Assembly: GCF_001748145.1 (NCBI RefSeq)
Contig: NZ_BCQA01000001.1
Location: forward strand, 4,676,501 to 4,740,500
Origin: Bosea sp. BIWAKO-01
Lineage (GTDB): Bacteria > Pseudomonadota > Alphaproteobacteria > Rhizobiales > Beijerinckiaceae
Length of the DNA stretch: 64,000 nucleotides
Direction of reading: 5' to 3'
The notes below the pieces were generated by a model. The model had not been told where the DNA came from. It made no database searches and worked only from the letters and a program-made list of their open reading frames with translations. Positions 44,278 to 53,411 of this stretch are shown here, piece after piece; position 1 is the stretch's first letter, and each line of letters opens with the position of its first letter. Made by a program: the position numbers and the translations under genes.

Positions 44278-45108
44278 ATGACCACACCCTGCATCATCAC
44301 TGTCGCGATCACCGGCTCACTACCGACCAAGCGCGACAATCCCGCCGTTCCGATCACGATTGCCGAGCAGGTCGAGTCGACGCAGGAGGCTTTTGAGGCA
44401 GGCGCGACGCTGGCGCATTGCCATGTCCGCTCCGACGAGGGCACGCCAACCTCCGACCCTGAGCGGTTTGGCCGTCTGCTCGAGGGGCTGCGCAAGCATT
44501 GCCCGGGCATCATCGTGCAGCTCTCCACCGGCGGGCGCTCGGGGGCGGGCAGGGAACGCGGGGGCATGATTCCGCTCAAGCCAGACATGTGCTCGCTTTC
44601 GACCGGCTCATGCAATTTTCCGACGCGGGTCTATGAGAACAGCCCGGATCTCGTCGACTGGCTGGCGGCGGAGATGCTGACCCACGGCGTCAAGCCCGAG
44701 ATCGAAGCCTTCGATCTCTCGATGATCTTCAAGGCTGCCGAGATGGGCATCGCGGGCGCGATCAGGGGGCCCCTGCATGTCCAGTTCGTGATGGGCGTGA
44801 AGAACGCGATGCCGGTCGATCGCGCCGTATTCGAGTTCTACATCGCGACATTGAAGCGGCTGGCACCCGACGCGACCTGGACGGGGGCCGGAATAGGGCG
44901 TGACCAGATCACGCTGAACCGCTGGTCACTTGAGCTCGGCGGTCATTGCCGCACCGGACTGGAGGACAATGTCCGCCTCGACCGCGACACGCTCGCGCCG
45001 TCCAATGCCGCTCTTGTCAAGCGCATCGCCGAGATAGCCGGCAGCTATGACCGCCATGTCGCGTCGGTCGCAGAGGCGCGGGAGCTGTTGTCGCTGCCGA
45101 TGGCGTGA
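44278..45108 (+). CDS. BKACE (3-keto-5-aminohexanoate cleavage) family enzyme
   Basis: 276 aa. BKACE family: IITVAITGSLPTKRDNPAVPITIAEQ at the start, the zinc motif AHCHVRSDEGTPTSDPERF (two His), and GRDQITLNRWSLELGGHCRTGLEDN near the C-terminus with the third metal ligand. Members condense a beta-keto acid with acetyl-CoA to give a CoA ester and acetoacetate; substrate varies by subgroup. Next to quiC it may act on a ring-cleavage product such as beta-ketoadipate, which is inference. An earlier ATG at 44260 overlaps the quiC stop; I chose 44278. Confidence 0.9.
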   Translation: MTTPCIITVAITGSLPTKRDNPAVPITIAEQVESTQEAFEAGATLAHCHVRSDEGTPTSDPERFGRLLEGLRKHCPGIIVQLSTGGRSGAGRERGGMIPLKPDMCSLSTGSCNFPTRVYENSPDLVDWLAAEMLTHGVKPEIEAFDLSMIFKAAEMGIAGAIRGPLHVQFVMGVKNAMPVDRAVFEFYIATLKRLAPDATWTGAGIGRDQITLNRWSLELGGHCRTGLEDNVRLDRDTLAPSNAALVKRIAEIAGSYDRHVASVAEARELLSLPMA

Positions 45109-45250
45109 GGCAGCGGCGAGACGGCCTGCCGTGATAAACCCACTCGATGGCGTCGCCGGGCGCGCATCTGACGCGGTGTTCCCCGGGAACTGTCGGCACG
45201 AAGCGGCGCCTGTTGGACGCTGCCAAGGACGATGAAGCAGCTGCGTCCCG

Positions 45251-46348
45251 TCAGCCGGCGGCCCGCTTCAGCACATCGACCACGGCTGCCATCTCATCCC
45301 TGGCTCCGATCGAGATGCGCAGGGCGCCCTGTGTGCCGGGGACATCGAACATCATGACATGGATATTTGCCGCCTTCAGTGCCGAGAAGAATTCGGCGAC
45401 CGGTGCGGGCGTGAGGACCGCCAGGAAATTCGCCGCGCTGGGCAAGGCCACGAAGCCAAGATCCTTCAACCGGTCCGCGAGCCAGTCGCGGCCATCCGCG
45501 GTTCTGCTGAGCAGGTCGGCGAGATAGGCGGGCTCCTTCAAAGCCGCTTCGGCTCCCGCCAACGCCACGGCGTTGACGCTGAAATTCGTGCGGATCTTGC
45601 GATATTCGTCAGCCAGCGCCGGTGAGCCGACGATGCCGTATCCGACGCGGATGCCGGCAAGGCCGAATGCCTTCGAGAAGGTGCGCGTCGAGATCCAGGG
45701 GGCGCTGCGGCGGCGCAGGATGGCGAGCACGTCGGGCCCGCCGGCATGATGGCCGAACTCGAAATAGGCCTCGTCAAAATGCAGCAGGACATGATCCGGG
45801 ACGCCGGCGACGAGTTGCTCGACATCGGCCTCGTCGAGCATGCCACCGGTCGGGTTATGCGGCGAGGCGACGAAGACGAGGCGTGTCCTGTCGGTAATGG
45901 CGCCCAGGGTGCCCTCGATGTTGACGAGGCCATCGCGCCGGTTCGGAACAGCGACGAGCTTTGCGCCGCGCATCGCGGTGCCCTTGGCATAGGCTGGAAA
46001 GCCCGGATGAGGTGCCACTGCCTCGTCGCCCGCGTCGAGGGCCAATTCGGCGCTGGCGAAGAGGAGTTCGTTCGAGCCGGCCCCCAACACGATCTGCGCT
46101 GGGGGGACGGCAAGGCGCGAAGCCAGCGCTGCGATCAGCGAGGCGCCGTCATGATCGGGGTAGCGATTCACCTGGCCGGCGGCGGCGCACATCGCCGCCA
46201 CGACGCTCGGAGCGGGCGGCTCCGAGGATTCGTTGAGATGCAGGCTGACCGGCGGCGGCGCGCCCTCCGTGGGCGCGGGGGTACGCCGCGCCGGGACGTT
46301 CTGCAGGCGTGCGATACGCGGAACCGGGATGACGCTGGGGTTCGACAC
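45251..46348 (-). CDS. PLP aminotransferase, HisC-like
   Basis: 365 aa. Fold-type I: RYPDHDGASLIAALASRL, VLGAGSNELLFASAELAL, VFVASPHNPTGGML (PLP Asn), FDEAYFEFG and the Schiff-base lysine in STRTFSKAFGLAGIRVGYG. HisC-type enzymes transaminate histidinol phosphate, but the same group includes aromatic amino acid aminotransferases. Here it is downstream of an amino-acid binding protein gene, so an amino acid catabolic or aromatic substrate is more likely than histidine synthesis. It is 35 bases downstream of that gene. Confidence 0.88.
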   Translation of the reverse strand: MSNPSVIPVPRIARLQNVPARRTPAPTEGAPPPVSLHLNESSEPPAPSVVAAMCAAAGQVNRYPDHDGASLIAALASRLAVPPAQIVLGAGSNELLFASAELALDAGDEAVAPHPGFPAYAKGTAMRGAKLVAVPNRRDGLVNIEGTLGAITDRTRLVFVASPHNPTGGMLDEADVEQLVAGVPDHVLLHFDEAYFEFGHHAGGPDVLAILRRRSAPWISTRTFSKAFGLAGIRVGYGIVGSPALADEYRKIRTNFSVNAVALAGAEAALKEPAYLADLLSRTADGRDWLADRLKDLGFVALPSAANFLAVLTPAPVAEFFSALKAANIHVMMFDVPGTQGALRISIGARDEMAAVVDVLKRAAG

Positions 46349-46383
46349 AGGTTTCTCCGTAATGGGCGCGGCAACGCGGATCG

Positions 46384-47394
46384 TCAGCGTACCGGCGGCG
46401 AATATTGCAGGCCGCCCTTGCTCCAGAGATTGTTCAATCCGCGGGCGATCCCGAGCCGGGACCCTGCGCCGACATTACGGTCGTGGGATTCGCCGTAATT
46501 GCCGACCTGCTTGACGATCTGCATCGCCCAGTCGTTCTTCAGGCCCATCGGCTCGCCGAACTTGCCCTCGCTGCCCAGCAGACGGCGCACCTCGGGAGAG
46601 CCGGAGGCGGCGAGCTGGTCGGCATTGGCGGAGCTGACGCCGAGTTCTTCCGCAGCAACCATCGCAAAATAGGACCAGCGGACGATGCTGTTCCAGGCCT
46701 CGTCGCCCTGCCGCACGACCGGCCCGAGCGGCTCCTTCGAGATCAGTTCGGGCAGGATCACGAATTCTGCCGGGTTGACCAGCTTCAGCCTGTAGGCCGA
46801 CAGCGCCGAGACGTCGTTGCTGAAGACGTCGCAGCGTCCCGACTCGAAGGCCTTGGCAGCCTGATCGCCGGACTCGAAGCTGACGGACTCGTATTTCATG
46901 CCGTTGGCGCGAAAGAAGTCGGCGATGTTCAGTTCCGTGGTCGTACCGGTCGGCACGCAGACCGACGCTCCGCCAAGCTCCTTGGCGGAGCCCGCGTTGA
47001 GCGACTTGCGGATCATGAAGCCCTGGCCGTCATAGTAGTTGATTCCGGCGAAGCGCAGGCCGAGCTGCGTGTCACGCGAGAGCGTCCAGGTCGCCTGGCG
47101 CGAGAGCACGTCGATTTCGCCGCTCTGCAGCGAGACGAACCTGTCCTTCGGGCTGAGGGGGATGAATTTGACCTTGCTCGCGTCGCCCAATGTGGCGGCG
47201 GCCACGGCCCGGCACAGGTCGACATCGAATCCGGTCCAGCGACCTGCCTCGTCCGGGACGGAGAAGCCCGCCACACCCGGGCTGACGCCGCAGAGCAGCT
47301 GACCGCGCTCGCGGACCTTTTCGAGTGTGCCGGCCTGGGCGGAAACCGCCAGCGCCAGAGTGAAGCCCAAGGCCGTGGTCAAGCGAGCGTTCAT
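46384..47394 (-). CDS. Amino-acid ABC solute-binding protein, AapJ-like
   Basis: 336 aa. Signal peptide MNARLTTALGFTLALAVSAQAG, then RGQLLCGVSPGVAGFSVPDEAGRWTGFDVDLCRAVAAATLGD and SRQATWTLSRDTQLGLRFAGINYYDGQGFM, a pattern of the general L-amino-acid (AapJ/BztA) binding proteins. No permease or ATPase is nearby, so it relies on genes outside this window or is an orphan. It is divergent from the HpcH gene; the ATG at 47394 follows GGGGAGGACC. Confidence 0.9.
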   Translation of the reverse strand: MNARLTTALGFTLALAVSAQAGTLEKVRERGQLLCGVSPGVAGFSVPDEAGRWTGFDVDLCRAVAAATLGDASKVKFIPLSPKDRFVSLQSGEIDVLSRQATWTLSRDTQLGLRFAGINYYDGQGFMIRKSLNAGSAKELGGASVCVPTGTTTELNIADFFRANGMKYESVSFESGDQAAKAFESGRCDVFSNDVSALSAYRLKLVNPAEFVILPELISKEPLGPVVRQGDEAWNSIVRWSYFAMVAAEELGVSSANADQLAASGSPEVRRLLGSEGKFGEPMGLKNDWAMQIVKQVGNYGESHDRNVGAGSRLGIARGLNNLWSKGGLQYSPPVR

Positions 47395-47464
47395 GTGATG
47401 GTCCTCCCCATTTGTCTTCGGTGGTGGGCGATCCATCGGCCGACCACAACGGGGTTCTTTGCTC

Positions 47465-47481
47465 GTTTCATTGTTTGAAAC
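47465..47481. promoter_or_regulatory. Palindromic operator GTTTCA-N5-TGAAAC
   Basis: Six-base perfect arms with a TTTC-N7-GAAA core, in the divergent region upstream of the AapJ-like gene (71 bases) and the HpcH gene (115 bases). Proposed IclR-type site. Confidence 0.55.
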
Positions 47482-47499
47482 GGTGAGCGCCGCGCGCGC

Positions 47500-47518
47500 C
47501 ATTTCACAATGCGAAATG
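47500..47518. promoter_or_regulatory. Palindromic operator, IclR-type candidate
   Basis: CATTTC-N7-GAAATG, perfect six-base arms. Read on the minus strand the 19-mer is CATTTCGCATTGTGAAATG, sharing 15 of 19 bases with the site at 54984. Confidence 0.65.
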
Positions 47519-47595
47519 CGCGGAGATCGCCATGCCGCGCCGACGCCGGATGCGATGATGGTTCATCCCAGCCGCTCGATCCCGTGCCCGAGTCC

Positions 47596-48381
47596 ATGCA
47601 GAACACGCCCCATAATTCCTTCCGGCGCCGCTTGCTCGATCGCGAGTCCTTGATCGGCAGCTTCATCAAGACACCGACCGGCCACGCCATCGAGATCCTC
47701 GGCGGCGTCGGCTTCGACTTCGTCGTCATCGACCAGGAGCATGCTCCCTTCGACCGGGGCTCGACCGATGTGGCGCTTCTTGCGGCCCGGGCTGCCGGGG
47801 TCGCCGGGGTCGTGCGTGTTCCGGTGCTGTCGCATGACGCGATCCTCTCGGTGCTGGATTGCGGCGCGGTCGGCGTCCTGGCGCCGCATGTCTCGAGTGT
47901 CGCGCAGGCCCGTATCCTTGCTGCCGCCTGCCGCTATCGGGGCGGTGCGCGCGGTTTTTCGGGCGTGACCCGGGCGGGTGGTTACGGCGGCTTGAAGATG
48001 TGGAACCATGTCGATGCGGCCGACGCCGTTACGGCCGCCATAGCGATGATCGAGGATCCCGCTGCACTCGACGAGATCGACGCGATCCTCGCCGTCGATG
48101 GGCTCGACGCCGTCTTCATTGGCCGCGGCGACCTCACGGTTGCTTTCGGTGCGCCGACACGGGACGCGCCTGTCGTCCGCGATGCGGTGGACAGGATCAT
48201 CACCGCAGCGAAACGGGCGGAGAAGCCGGTCTGCGTCATGACCGACGGCGCCGATGAGGCCGCCGAGTTTGCCGAGCGCGGTGCAAGCGCCTTCATCGTC
48301 TCGTCCGACCAGGGCTTCCTGAGGAAGGCGGCCGGCCACGCATTCAACGAGATGTCGGCGATGAAAACCCGTGCTTCGTAG
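47596..48381 (+). CDS. HpcH/HpaI-family aldolase
   Basis: 261 aa. Class II pyruvate aldolase fold: VGFDFVVIDQEHAPFDRG (metal Glu region), APHVSSVAQARILAAACRY, MIEDPAALDEIDAILAVDGLDAVFIGRGDL. The usual GPxD before the C-terminus reads GRGD. These enzymes split 2-keto-4-hydroxy acids into pyruvate and an aldehyde. First gene of a rightward operon with a cupin protein and a DUF6282-like protein. ATG at 47596; no good Shine-Dalgarno is obvious (AGTCC only), so an earlier start is possible. Confidence 0.87.
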   Translation: MQNTPHNSFRRRLLDRESLIGSFIKTPTGHAIEILGGVGFDFVVIDQEHAPFDRGSTDVALLAARAAGVAGVVRVPVLSHDAILSVLDCGAVGVLAPHVSSVAQARILAAACRYRGGARGFSGVTRAGGYGGLKMWNHVDAADAVTAAIAMIEDPAALDEIDAILAVDGLDAVFIGRGDLTVAFGAPTRDAPVVRDAVDRIITAAKRAEKPVCVMTDGADEAAEFAERGASAFIVSSDQGFLRKAAGHAFNEMSAMKTRAS

Positions 48382-48412
48382 GCTGCTGTCGGCTGAACTG
48401 GAGAGATTTTCG

Positions 48413-49327
48413 ATGTTCCACCCCACCGACCCCCGCGCCAAACTCGCGACCGGGGCGCCCGCCAAGGCTTCTCCCGTTTCGGCCTATGCCGGCGCGGATT
48501 ATGCGCGCTTCTATGCGCAGGAGCCGCAGGAGGCCGGGCCCGATGCCCGCACCTGGATCGCGCGCGGGCAGAATTTCATTGTCGCTTATTCGGAGGTGCG
48601 CGCCGGGGCGAGCCTGGCGCGTATCGGCCAGCCGGACGAGTATTGCGTGATCCTGCCGGACGCAGGCATGGGCGCGTCCCTCTCTGCCCGCGGCGAGAGC
48701 CTCGCCGCGCCGGGCGCATCGATCCTCTTCGTGCCGCCGGGAGATTCCGAGGTCACGGCGACGAGCGATGGCCGCGTCATCCGGATCTTCTCCACTGCTG
48801 CGGCCGATCTGGCGGCGGCCTGCTCCAATGCCTCGTCCTATGCCCAGCCGCACGCCAATGTCGCGCTCCTGGAGCCTTGGCCCGAGCCGCGCGACGGCTG
48901 GAAGCTGCGGCGCTACAGCCTGGAAGGCGAGGGAGGCGAGAGCCGCTTCGGCCGGATTTTTCGCTGCACGACGCTGATGGTCAACATGCTCGATCCGCGG
49001 CTCGGGCTGCGCGACATCACCAAGCTCTCGCCGCATCACCATGACGATTTCGAGCAGGGCTCGCTCGTCATCGACGGCGCCTACATCCACGATATCCGCT
49101 GGCCCTGGACGCCGGATATGAGGATCTGGCGCGAGGACGAGCACGAGTTGATGGCGGCTCCGTCGCTGACGGTCATCCCGCCGCCCTCGATCCACACGTC
49201 CCGGTCGGTGCTGCCCGGCCTCAATCAGATGATCGACATCTTCTCCCCGCCACGCATGGATTTCTCGGAAAAGCCCGGTTGGGTGATCAACGCCGCAGAT
49301 TATCCAATGCCTGGCGAAACGCCCTGA
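48413..49327 (+). CDS. Cupin-fold protein
   Basis: 304 aa, two cupin halves by eye. The C-terminal half has ITKLSPHHHDDFEQGSLVIDG, a metal-binding HHH...E cupin motif, and IHTSRSVLPGLNQMIDIFSPPR at the second strand. The N-terminal half lacks clear metal residues. Function unknown; it could be an isomerase or dioxygenase acting on the same pathway as HpcH. GAGAG before the ATG at 48413; the downstream gene starts 11 bases after the stop. Confidence 0.75.
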   Translation: MFHPTDPRAKLATGAPAKASPVSAYAGADYARFYAQEPQEAGPDARTWIARGQNFIVAYSEVRAGASLARIGQPDEYCVILPDAGMGASLSARGESLAAPGASILFVPPGDSEVTATSDGRVIRIFSTAAADLAAACSNASSYAQPHANVALLEPWPEPRDGWKLRRYSLEGEGGESRFGRIFRCTTLMVNMLDPRLGLRDITKLSPHHHDDFEQGSLVIDGAYIHDIRWPWTPDMRIWREDEHELMAAPSLTVIPPPSIHTSRSVLPGLNQMIDIFSPPRMDFSEKPGWVINAADYPMPGETP

Positions 49328-49337
49328 GGACTTCAGC

Positions 49338-50279
49338 ATGCTTCTGGACAAGGCCCCCCAAATCGACCGTGCCCGGCAGGTCGCGGATCTGCTCGTCGGT
49401 GCGGTCGACCTGCACTGTCACAGCGGACCCGCGGCGATGCCGCGCATCCTCGACCATCATGAGGCGATGCTCGACGCGGCCTCCGCGAAGTTCCGCGCGC
49501 TCGTCTACAAGGACCATTTCTACCTCGGCACCTCGCATGCCGTGATGCTGGAGAAGCTCTTCCCCGACAATGGCTTGAAGCTGTTCTCCGGCGTGGCGCT
49601 GAACAATGCCTCGGGTGGGTTCAATCCGCATGCCGTCGACCACTGCATCAAGATCGGCGGCAAGATCGTCTGGTTGCCGACTCTCTCGGCCGCGAACCAT
49701 ATCGCGGTCCTGGCGTCAGGCGCCGTCAAGACCTTCCCAAAGACCGCGGGGAAGATGCTGGATGCACTGCCACTCACCGCGCTCGATGTGAGCGGCAATG
49801 TGACGGACGCGGTCAAGCAGATCCTCGACCTGATCGCCGAGGGGGATATCGTTCTCGCGGGCGGCCACCTCCATGCCTCTGAACTCCACCTCGTGTTCGA
49901 GGAGGCGCGTGCGCGCGGCGTCCGCAAGATGATCGTCAACCACCCGACCTATATCGTGGGCTGCACGGATGCAGACATCCGCCAACTCGTTTCGCTCGGT
50001 GCCTATATGGAGCACTCGATCTGCATGTTCGTCGAAGGGCGCTCGAAGAAATACGAGATGTCGGACCTCGCTCATCTGATCGAGGTCGCTGGTGTCGAGC
50101 GCACCTTGCTGTGCTCCGATCTCGGCCTGCTCGGTTCGCCACGCCCGGTCGATGGCTATCGCGAGATCGTCGGTGGCCTGCTCGACCTGCAGTTCGGCGA
50201 GACGGACATCAGGTCGATGGTCGGCGGACATGCGGCGACATTGCTGAATCTCGACGCCGGTCCGCCGAGCGCCGCCTGA
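49338..50279 (+). CDS. DUF6282-type metal-dependent hydrolase-like protein
   Basis: 313 aa. DLHCHSGPAAMPRILDHHEAML and FRALVYKDHFYLGTSHAVMLEK show an amidohydrolase-type metal site (HxH and later DxxxLGS), with GGHLHASELHLVFEEAR, MIVNHPTYI and LLCSDLGLLGSPRP further on. I recall this as the DUF6282 group within the amidohydrolase/PHP-like superfamily; substrate unknown. It is the third gene after HpcH and cupin and ends in a strong terminator. Confidence 0.75.
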   Translation: MLLDKAPQIDRARQVADLLVGAVDLHCHSGPAAMPRILDHHEAMLDAASAKFRALVYKDHFYLGTSHAVMLEKLFPDNGLKLFSGVALNNASGGFNPHAVDHCIKIGGKIVWLPTLSAANHIAVLASGAVKTFPKTAGKMLDALPLTALDVSGNVTDAVKQILDLIAEGDIVLAGGHLHASELHLVFEEARARGVRKMIVNHPTYIVGCTDADIRQLVSLGAYMEHSICMFVEGRSKKYEMSDLAHLIEVAGVERTLLCSDLGLLGSPRPVDGYREIVGGLLDLQFGETDIRSMVGGHAATLLNLDAGPPSAA

Positions 50280-50293
50280 TCCTGAGAACGCAG

Positions 50294-50335
50294 AAACCCC
50301 GGGTGAGCGGTTGCGCTCACCCGGGGTTTTTCTTT
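50294..50335 (+). terminator. Strong Rho-independent terminator after the HpcH operon
   Basis: Perfect 16-base stem (AAACCCCGGGTGAGCG with its complement, 50294-50329) around a GTTG loop, then TTTTTCTTT. Confidence 0.93.
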
Positions 50336-50340
50336 GCGGT

Positions 50341-50393
50341 GAAGGTTTGGATCACCGGGCCGATATCGTATCGGGCCCGATGATCTAACCTTC
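50341..50393. repeat. Imperfect inverted repeat between convergent genes
   Basis: GAAGGTTTGGATCACCGGGCC is nearly the reverse complement of the 20 bases ending in GATCTAACCTTC (50374-50393), with one gap and few mismatches. It could end transcription of the leftward Bug-protein gene. Confidence 0.5.
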
Positions 50394-50443
50394 TGTGTGC
50401 TTCGGCTGTCCCGAAAGCCGCAATCCGCGTTTCGGGCTTATGC

Positions 50444-51427
50444 TCAGTCGAGGGCGATGGCGGCCGTGCGGATGACCTCGCTCCATTTGGCGATTTCCTG
50501 TGCCTGCGCCCTCCGGACGACGTCGGGTCCGCCGCCGAGTGAGCGCACGCCGATCGGATCGAGCTTCGCCCGGCCCTCCGCGCTCAGCACATAGTCGTTC
50601 ACGATCATGCTGATCCGACGCGAGATCGGCTCGGGAAGGCCCTTGGGCCCGACGATCGCATACCAGGAGGAGGCGTTGACGCCCGTCAACCCCGCTTCCG
50701 ACAGGGTCGGCACATCAGGCAGTTGCGGCGCGCGCTCTTCGGCCGTGACCGCGAGTGCGCGGATGGCTCCGGATTTCACATGTGGAATATAGGGCGGCAA
50801 GAAATCGACGGCGACATTGACGATTCCTGCGAGGAGATCGGTCGCAAGCGGCGCAGAACCGCGATAAGGCACATGGGTCATCTGGAAACCGCCCTTGCGC
50901 TGGATCAGTTCGCCGGCGATGTGCCCCATCAGGCCGAAGCCCGGGCTTCCGAAGGTGAGCTTGCCCGGATTGGCTTTGCCGTAGGCGATCAGCTCGGACA
51001 ATGTCTTGACCGGCAGGGAAGGGTGCGTCGCCACCACGACCTGCACATCGCCGATCATGGCGATCGGCTCGAAATCGACGAGCGGATCGAAGCTGAGTGT
51101 CTTGTAGAGCAGCTTGTTGGTGACGAGCGGCCCGGACGAGGAGACGAACAGCGTATGCCCGTCCGGGGCGGCGCGCACGACGCTGGCCGAGGCGAGGTTG
51201 CCGCCGGCACCAGGCTTGTTCTCGACGATGAAACCTTGCCCCAGCTCTGCGCGGAGCCTCTCCGCCAGCAGGCGCGCTACGACATCGGTGGCCGCGCCGG
51301 CCGGGAAGGGGACGATGATGGTCACCGGCCGTGCCGGCCAGCTCTGACCGAGCGCGCCCCGCGTGCTCGCCAGAGCACCGAGGCCGACGAGCGACGCCGC
51401 GAACGCGCGGCGAGAATACAATGACAT
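50444..51427 (-). CDS. Bug/TctC-family solute-binding protein
   Basis: 327 aa. Signal peptide FAASLVGLGALASTRGALGQS, then WPARPVTIIVPFPAGAATDVVARLLAERL and FIVENKPGAGGNLASAS, the Bug pattern. It binds a carboxylate in the periplasm; no TctA/TctB genes are beside it. It lies downstream of the IclR gene on the same strand, 95 bases apart, with a TTTC-N7-GAAA site at 51524 in the end of iclR. Confidence 0.9.
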   Translation of the reverse strand: MSLYSRRAFAASLVGLGALASTRGALGQSWPARPVTIIVPFPAGAATDVVARLLAERLRAELGQGFIVENKPGAGGNLASASVVRAAPDGHTLFVSSSGPLVTNKLLYKTLSFDPLVDFEPIAMIGDVQVVVATHPSLPVKTLSELIAYGKANPGKLTFGSPGFGLMGHIAGELIQRKGGFQMTHVPYRGSAPLATDLLAGIVNVAVDFLPPYIPHVKSGAIRALAVTAEERAPQLPDVPTLSEAGLTGVNASSWYAIVGPKGLPEPISRRISMIVNDYVLSAEGRAKLDPIGVRSLGGGPDVVRRAQAQEIAKWSEVIRTAAIALD

Positions 51428-51522
51428 GGTGGCTGTTCCTCCGGAGCGTCAACCGATCGTTCGGCGCGGTTGTGCCCCGGAACTATGCGCGGCTTCCTGG
51501 CGATGGAGGTTGGGAAGGCAGC

Positions 51523-52326
51523 CTATTTCTCATCCTGAAACGCGACGCCCATTGATTGGGACAGCGCCTTGAGTTGCGTCTCGATGCTTGCCGCCGCCTT
51601 CTTCAGGGGATGGATGATCCGCGCGCGGTCATCGGGCGTCGCCACGACAGACCGGAAGAAGGTGACGCCGAAGGTCGCGAGCACGCGCTCGCCCAGCATG
51701 ATGGGAACGGCAATCGTCGCTGACGTGCGCGGCTCGACGGCGGGATCGCGCTCGGTGTAGCCGCGCCAGCGCGCCTGGGCGATCAGCCGTTCCAACTCCT
51801 CGTCGCCGAGACCGCTGTTCTCGGGGTCCGGGGAAGCCAGCATTGCAGTGCGCACGATCGTACGCTCCTCTTCGGGACAGAATGCGAGATAGGCCCGCCC
51901 GAGCGCCCTCCCTCCCAGGCTCAGCCGATGGCCGAGTGTTGCGTGGAACGGGGAAATCGGACTGTCGGGTATGGTGCTGAAACGCACGATCACGGCGTCG
52001 TAGTCGAGGACGCAGACGGCGCAGGGCCATTTGATTTGCCGGGTAAGGGCCGTCGCCCAGGGGCGCGCGGCCTCGATCACCATCGGCGCACCGTGGAAGC
52101 CGGCGCTCAACCGGTTCACGCCGGAGGTCACCTGATACCCCCGCACACGGCTGTCGCGCATGATATAGCCGGTGGCGATGAGCGTTTCGAGGAGCCGCAC
52201 GATCGTCGGCTTGGGCAGGCCCGTTCGCCGATGGAGATCGCCGACCGTGGCCAATCCGCTGCGGTTGATTTCGGCGAGAAGGTCGAGCGCCTTGACGACG
52301 GACTGGACGGGCGTGAACGAGGGCAA
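51523..52326 (-). CDS. IclR-family transcriptional regulator
   Basis: 267 aa. HTH: SVVKALDLLAEINRSGLATVGDLHRRTGLPKPTIVRLLETLIATGYI near the start (spread over residues 9-55), then the IclR effector domain with GHRLSLGGRALGRAYLAFC and TSATIAVPIMLGERVLATFGVTFF. IclR proteins bind small carboxylates or aromatics and act as repressors or activators. Its location between two divergons, with matching palindromes in both, suggests it controls them. Confidence 0.92.
   Translation of the reverse strand: MPSFTPVQSVVKALDLLAEINRSGLATVGDLHRRTGLPKPTIVRLLETLIATGYIMRDSRVRGYQVTSGVNRLSAGFHGAPMVIEAARPWATALTRQIKWPCAVCVLDYDAVIVRFSTIPDSPISPFHATLGHRLSLGGRALGRAYLAFCPEEERTIVRTAMLASPDPENSGLGDEELERLIAQARWRGYTERDPAVEPRTSATIAVPIMLGERVLATFGVTFFRSVVATPDDRARIIHPLKKAAASIETQLKALSQSMGVAFQDEK
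51524..51542. promoter_or_regulatory. TTTC-N7-GAAA site in the 3' end of iclR
   Basis: TATTTCTCATCCTGAAACG shares the TTTC-N-CA-N3-TGAAA pattern of the other two sites. It is about 97 bases upstream of the Bug-protein start but overlaps the iclR coding end, so it is the weakest of the set. Confidence 0.4.
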
Positions 52327-52427
52327 GAGGCGGTCCCAGCCAGACGGATTGTTATGCGTGATGCTGGGGCATCCGCCTGCTCGTTGCCAAGGAGACCTGT
52401 TGCCCGAAGCGATGTCAAACGCTGGTG

Positions 52428-53411
52428 TCAGCCATCGAGCGTGAGGACGACCTTGCCCACCTGTTCGCCGGCGTCCATCAGGGCATGGGCGTCGCGCACA
52501 TCGCGCCAGTCGAAGGTTGCGCAGATGTGGTTGCGAATGCGTCCGCTCTCGAGCAACGGCCAGACATGGGCGACAAGCTCCGACGCGATCCGCCCCTTAT
52601 AGGCGGCCGGGCGTGGGCGCAGGGTCGAACCCGTCAGGGTCAGGCGACGCCGGACGATGTTGCGAACGTTGACTTCCGCCATCTGGCCGAGATGGCTGGC
52701 GATCAGTACGACTCGGCCGTCGGGCGCAAGCAGCTGCAGCTGCTTCTCGGTGTAGGGGCCGGCCTGCGCGTCGAGTGCGACGTCGACCTGCTCTGCGCCG
52801 ATTGCCGCAATGATTTCGGCCGCCCAGTCGTCGCGATAACTGACTGCGTGATCGGCGCCGATCTGCCGGCAGATGTCGAGCTTCGCGGCTGTCCCTGCCG
52901 TCGCGATCACGCGGGCCTGCCGCAAGCTCTTGGCGATCTGGATCGCTGCCATGCCGACGCCGCTGGTGCCGCCTTGCACGAGCAGCGTTTCCCCTTCCGC
53001 GAGCCGTCCAAGCCAGATCACATTGTTCCAGGCGGTGAAGAAGGCCTCCGGCAGTGCGGCAGCTTCAGTGAAGCTCGCTCCCTTCGGCATGGGCATGCAC
53101 TGAACCGCGGGCACGGCGCAGAGCTCGGCATATCCTCCGCCATTGGCGAGCGCGCAGACCGCGTCGCCCGTCCTGGGCCATTCCACCTCCGCGCCGACGG
53201 CCTCGACGATGCCTGCAACGTCAAGGCCAGGCAGGTCGGTCGCGCCGGGCGGTGGCGGATAGAGCCCGCGCCGCTGCTGCACATCCGGGCGGTTCACGGC
53301 CGCAGCCCGGACCCGGATGAGGACGTCATTGGGGCCAAGCGCAGGGGACGCGCGCTCGCAAAAGGCCAGCACCTCCGGCCCACCGGGGCGGGTGATCTCG
53401 ATCGCTCGCAT
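52428..53411 (-). CDS. Quinone/NAD(P)H oxidoreductase (zinc-free MDR, PIG3-like)
   Basis: 327 aa. Medium-chain dehydrogenase: VLIRVRAAAVNRPDVQQRRGLYPPPPGATDLPGLDVAGIVEAVG, LVQGGTSGVGMAAIQIAKSL (NADPH loop) and LKPRPAAYKGRIASE-type tail (here LRPRPAAYKGRIASE). No zinc-binding cysteines. It reduces quinones or enones. Start ATG at 53411 overlaps the stop of the fumarase-like beta gene, so the two are translationally coupled. Confidence 0.9.
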   Translation of the reverse strand: MRAIEITRPGGPEVLAFCERASPALGPNDVLIRVRAAAVNRPDVQQRRGLYPPPPGATDLPGLDVAGIVEAVGAEVEWPRTGDAVCALANGGGYAELCAVPAVQCMPMPKGASFTEAAALPEAFFTAWNNVIWLGRLAEGETLLVQGGTSGVGMAAIQIAKSLRQARVIATAGTAAKLDICRQIGADHAVSYRDDWAAEIIAAIGAEQVDVALDAQAGPYTEKQLQLLAPDGRVVLIASHLGQMAEVNVRNIVRRRLTLTGSTLRPRPAAYKGRIASELVAHVWPLLESGRIRNHICATFDWRDVRDAHALMDAGEQVGKVVLTLDG

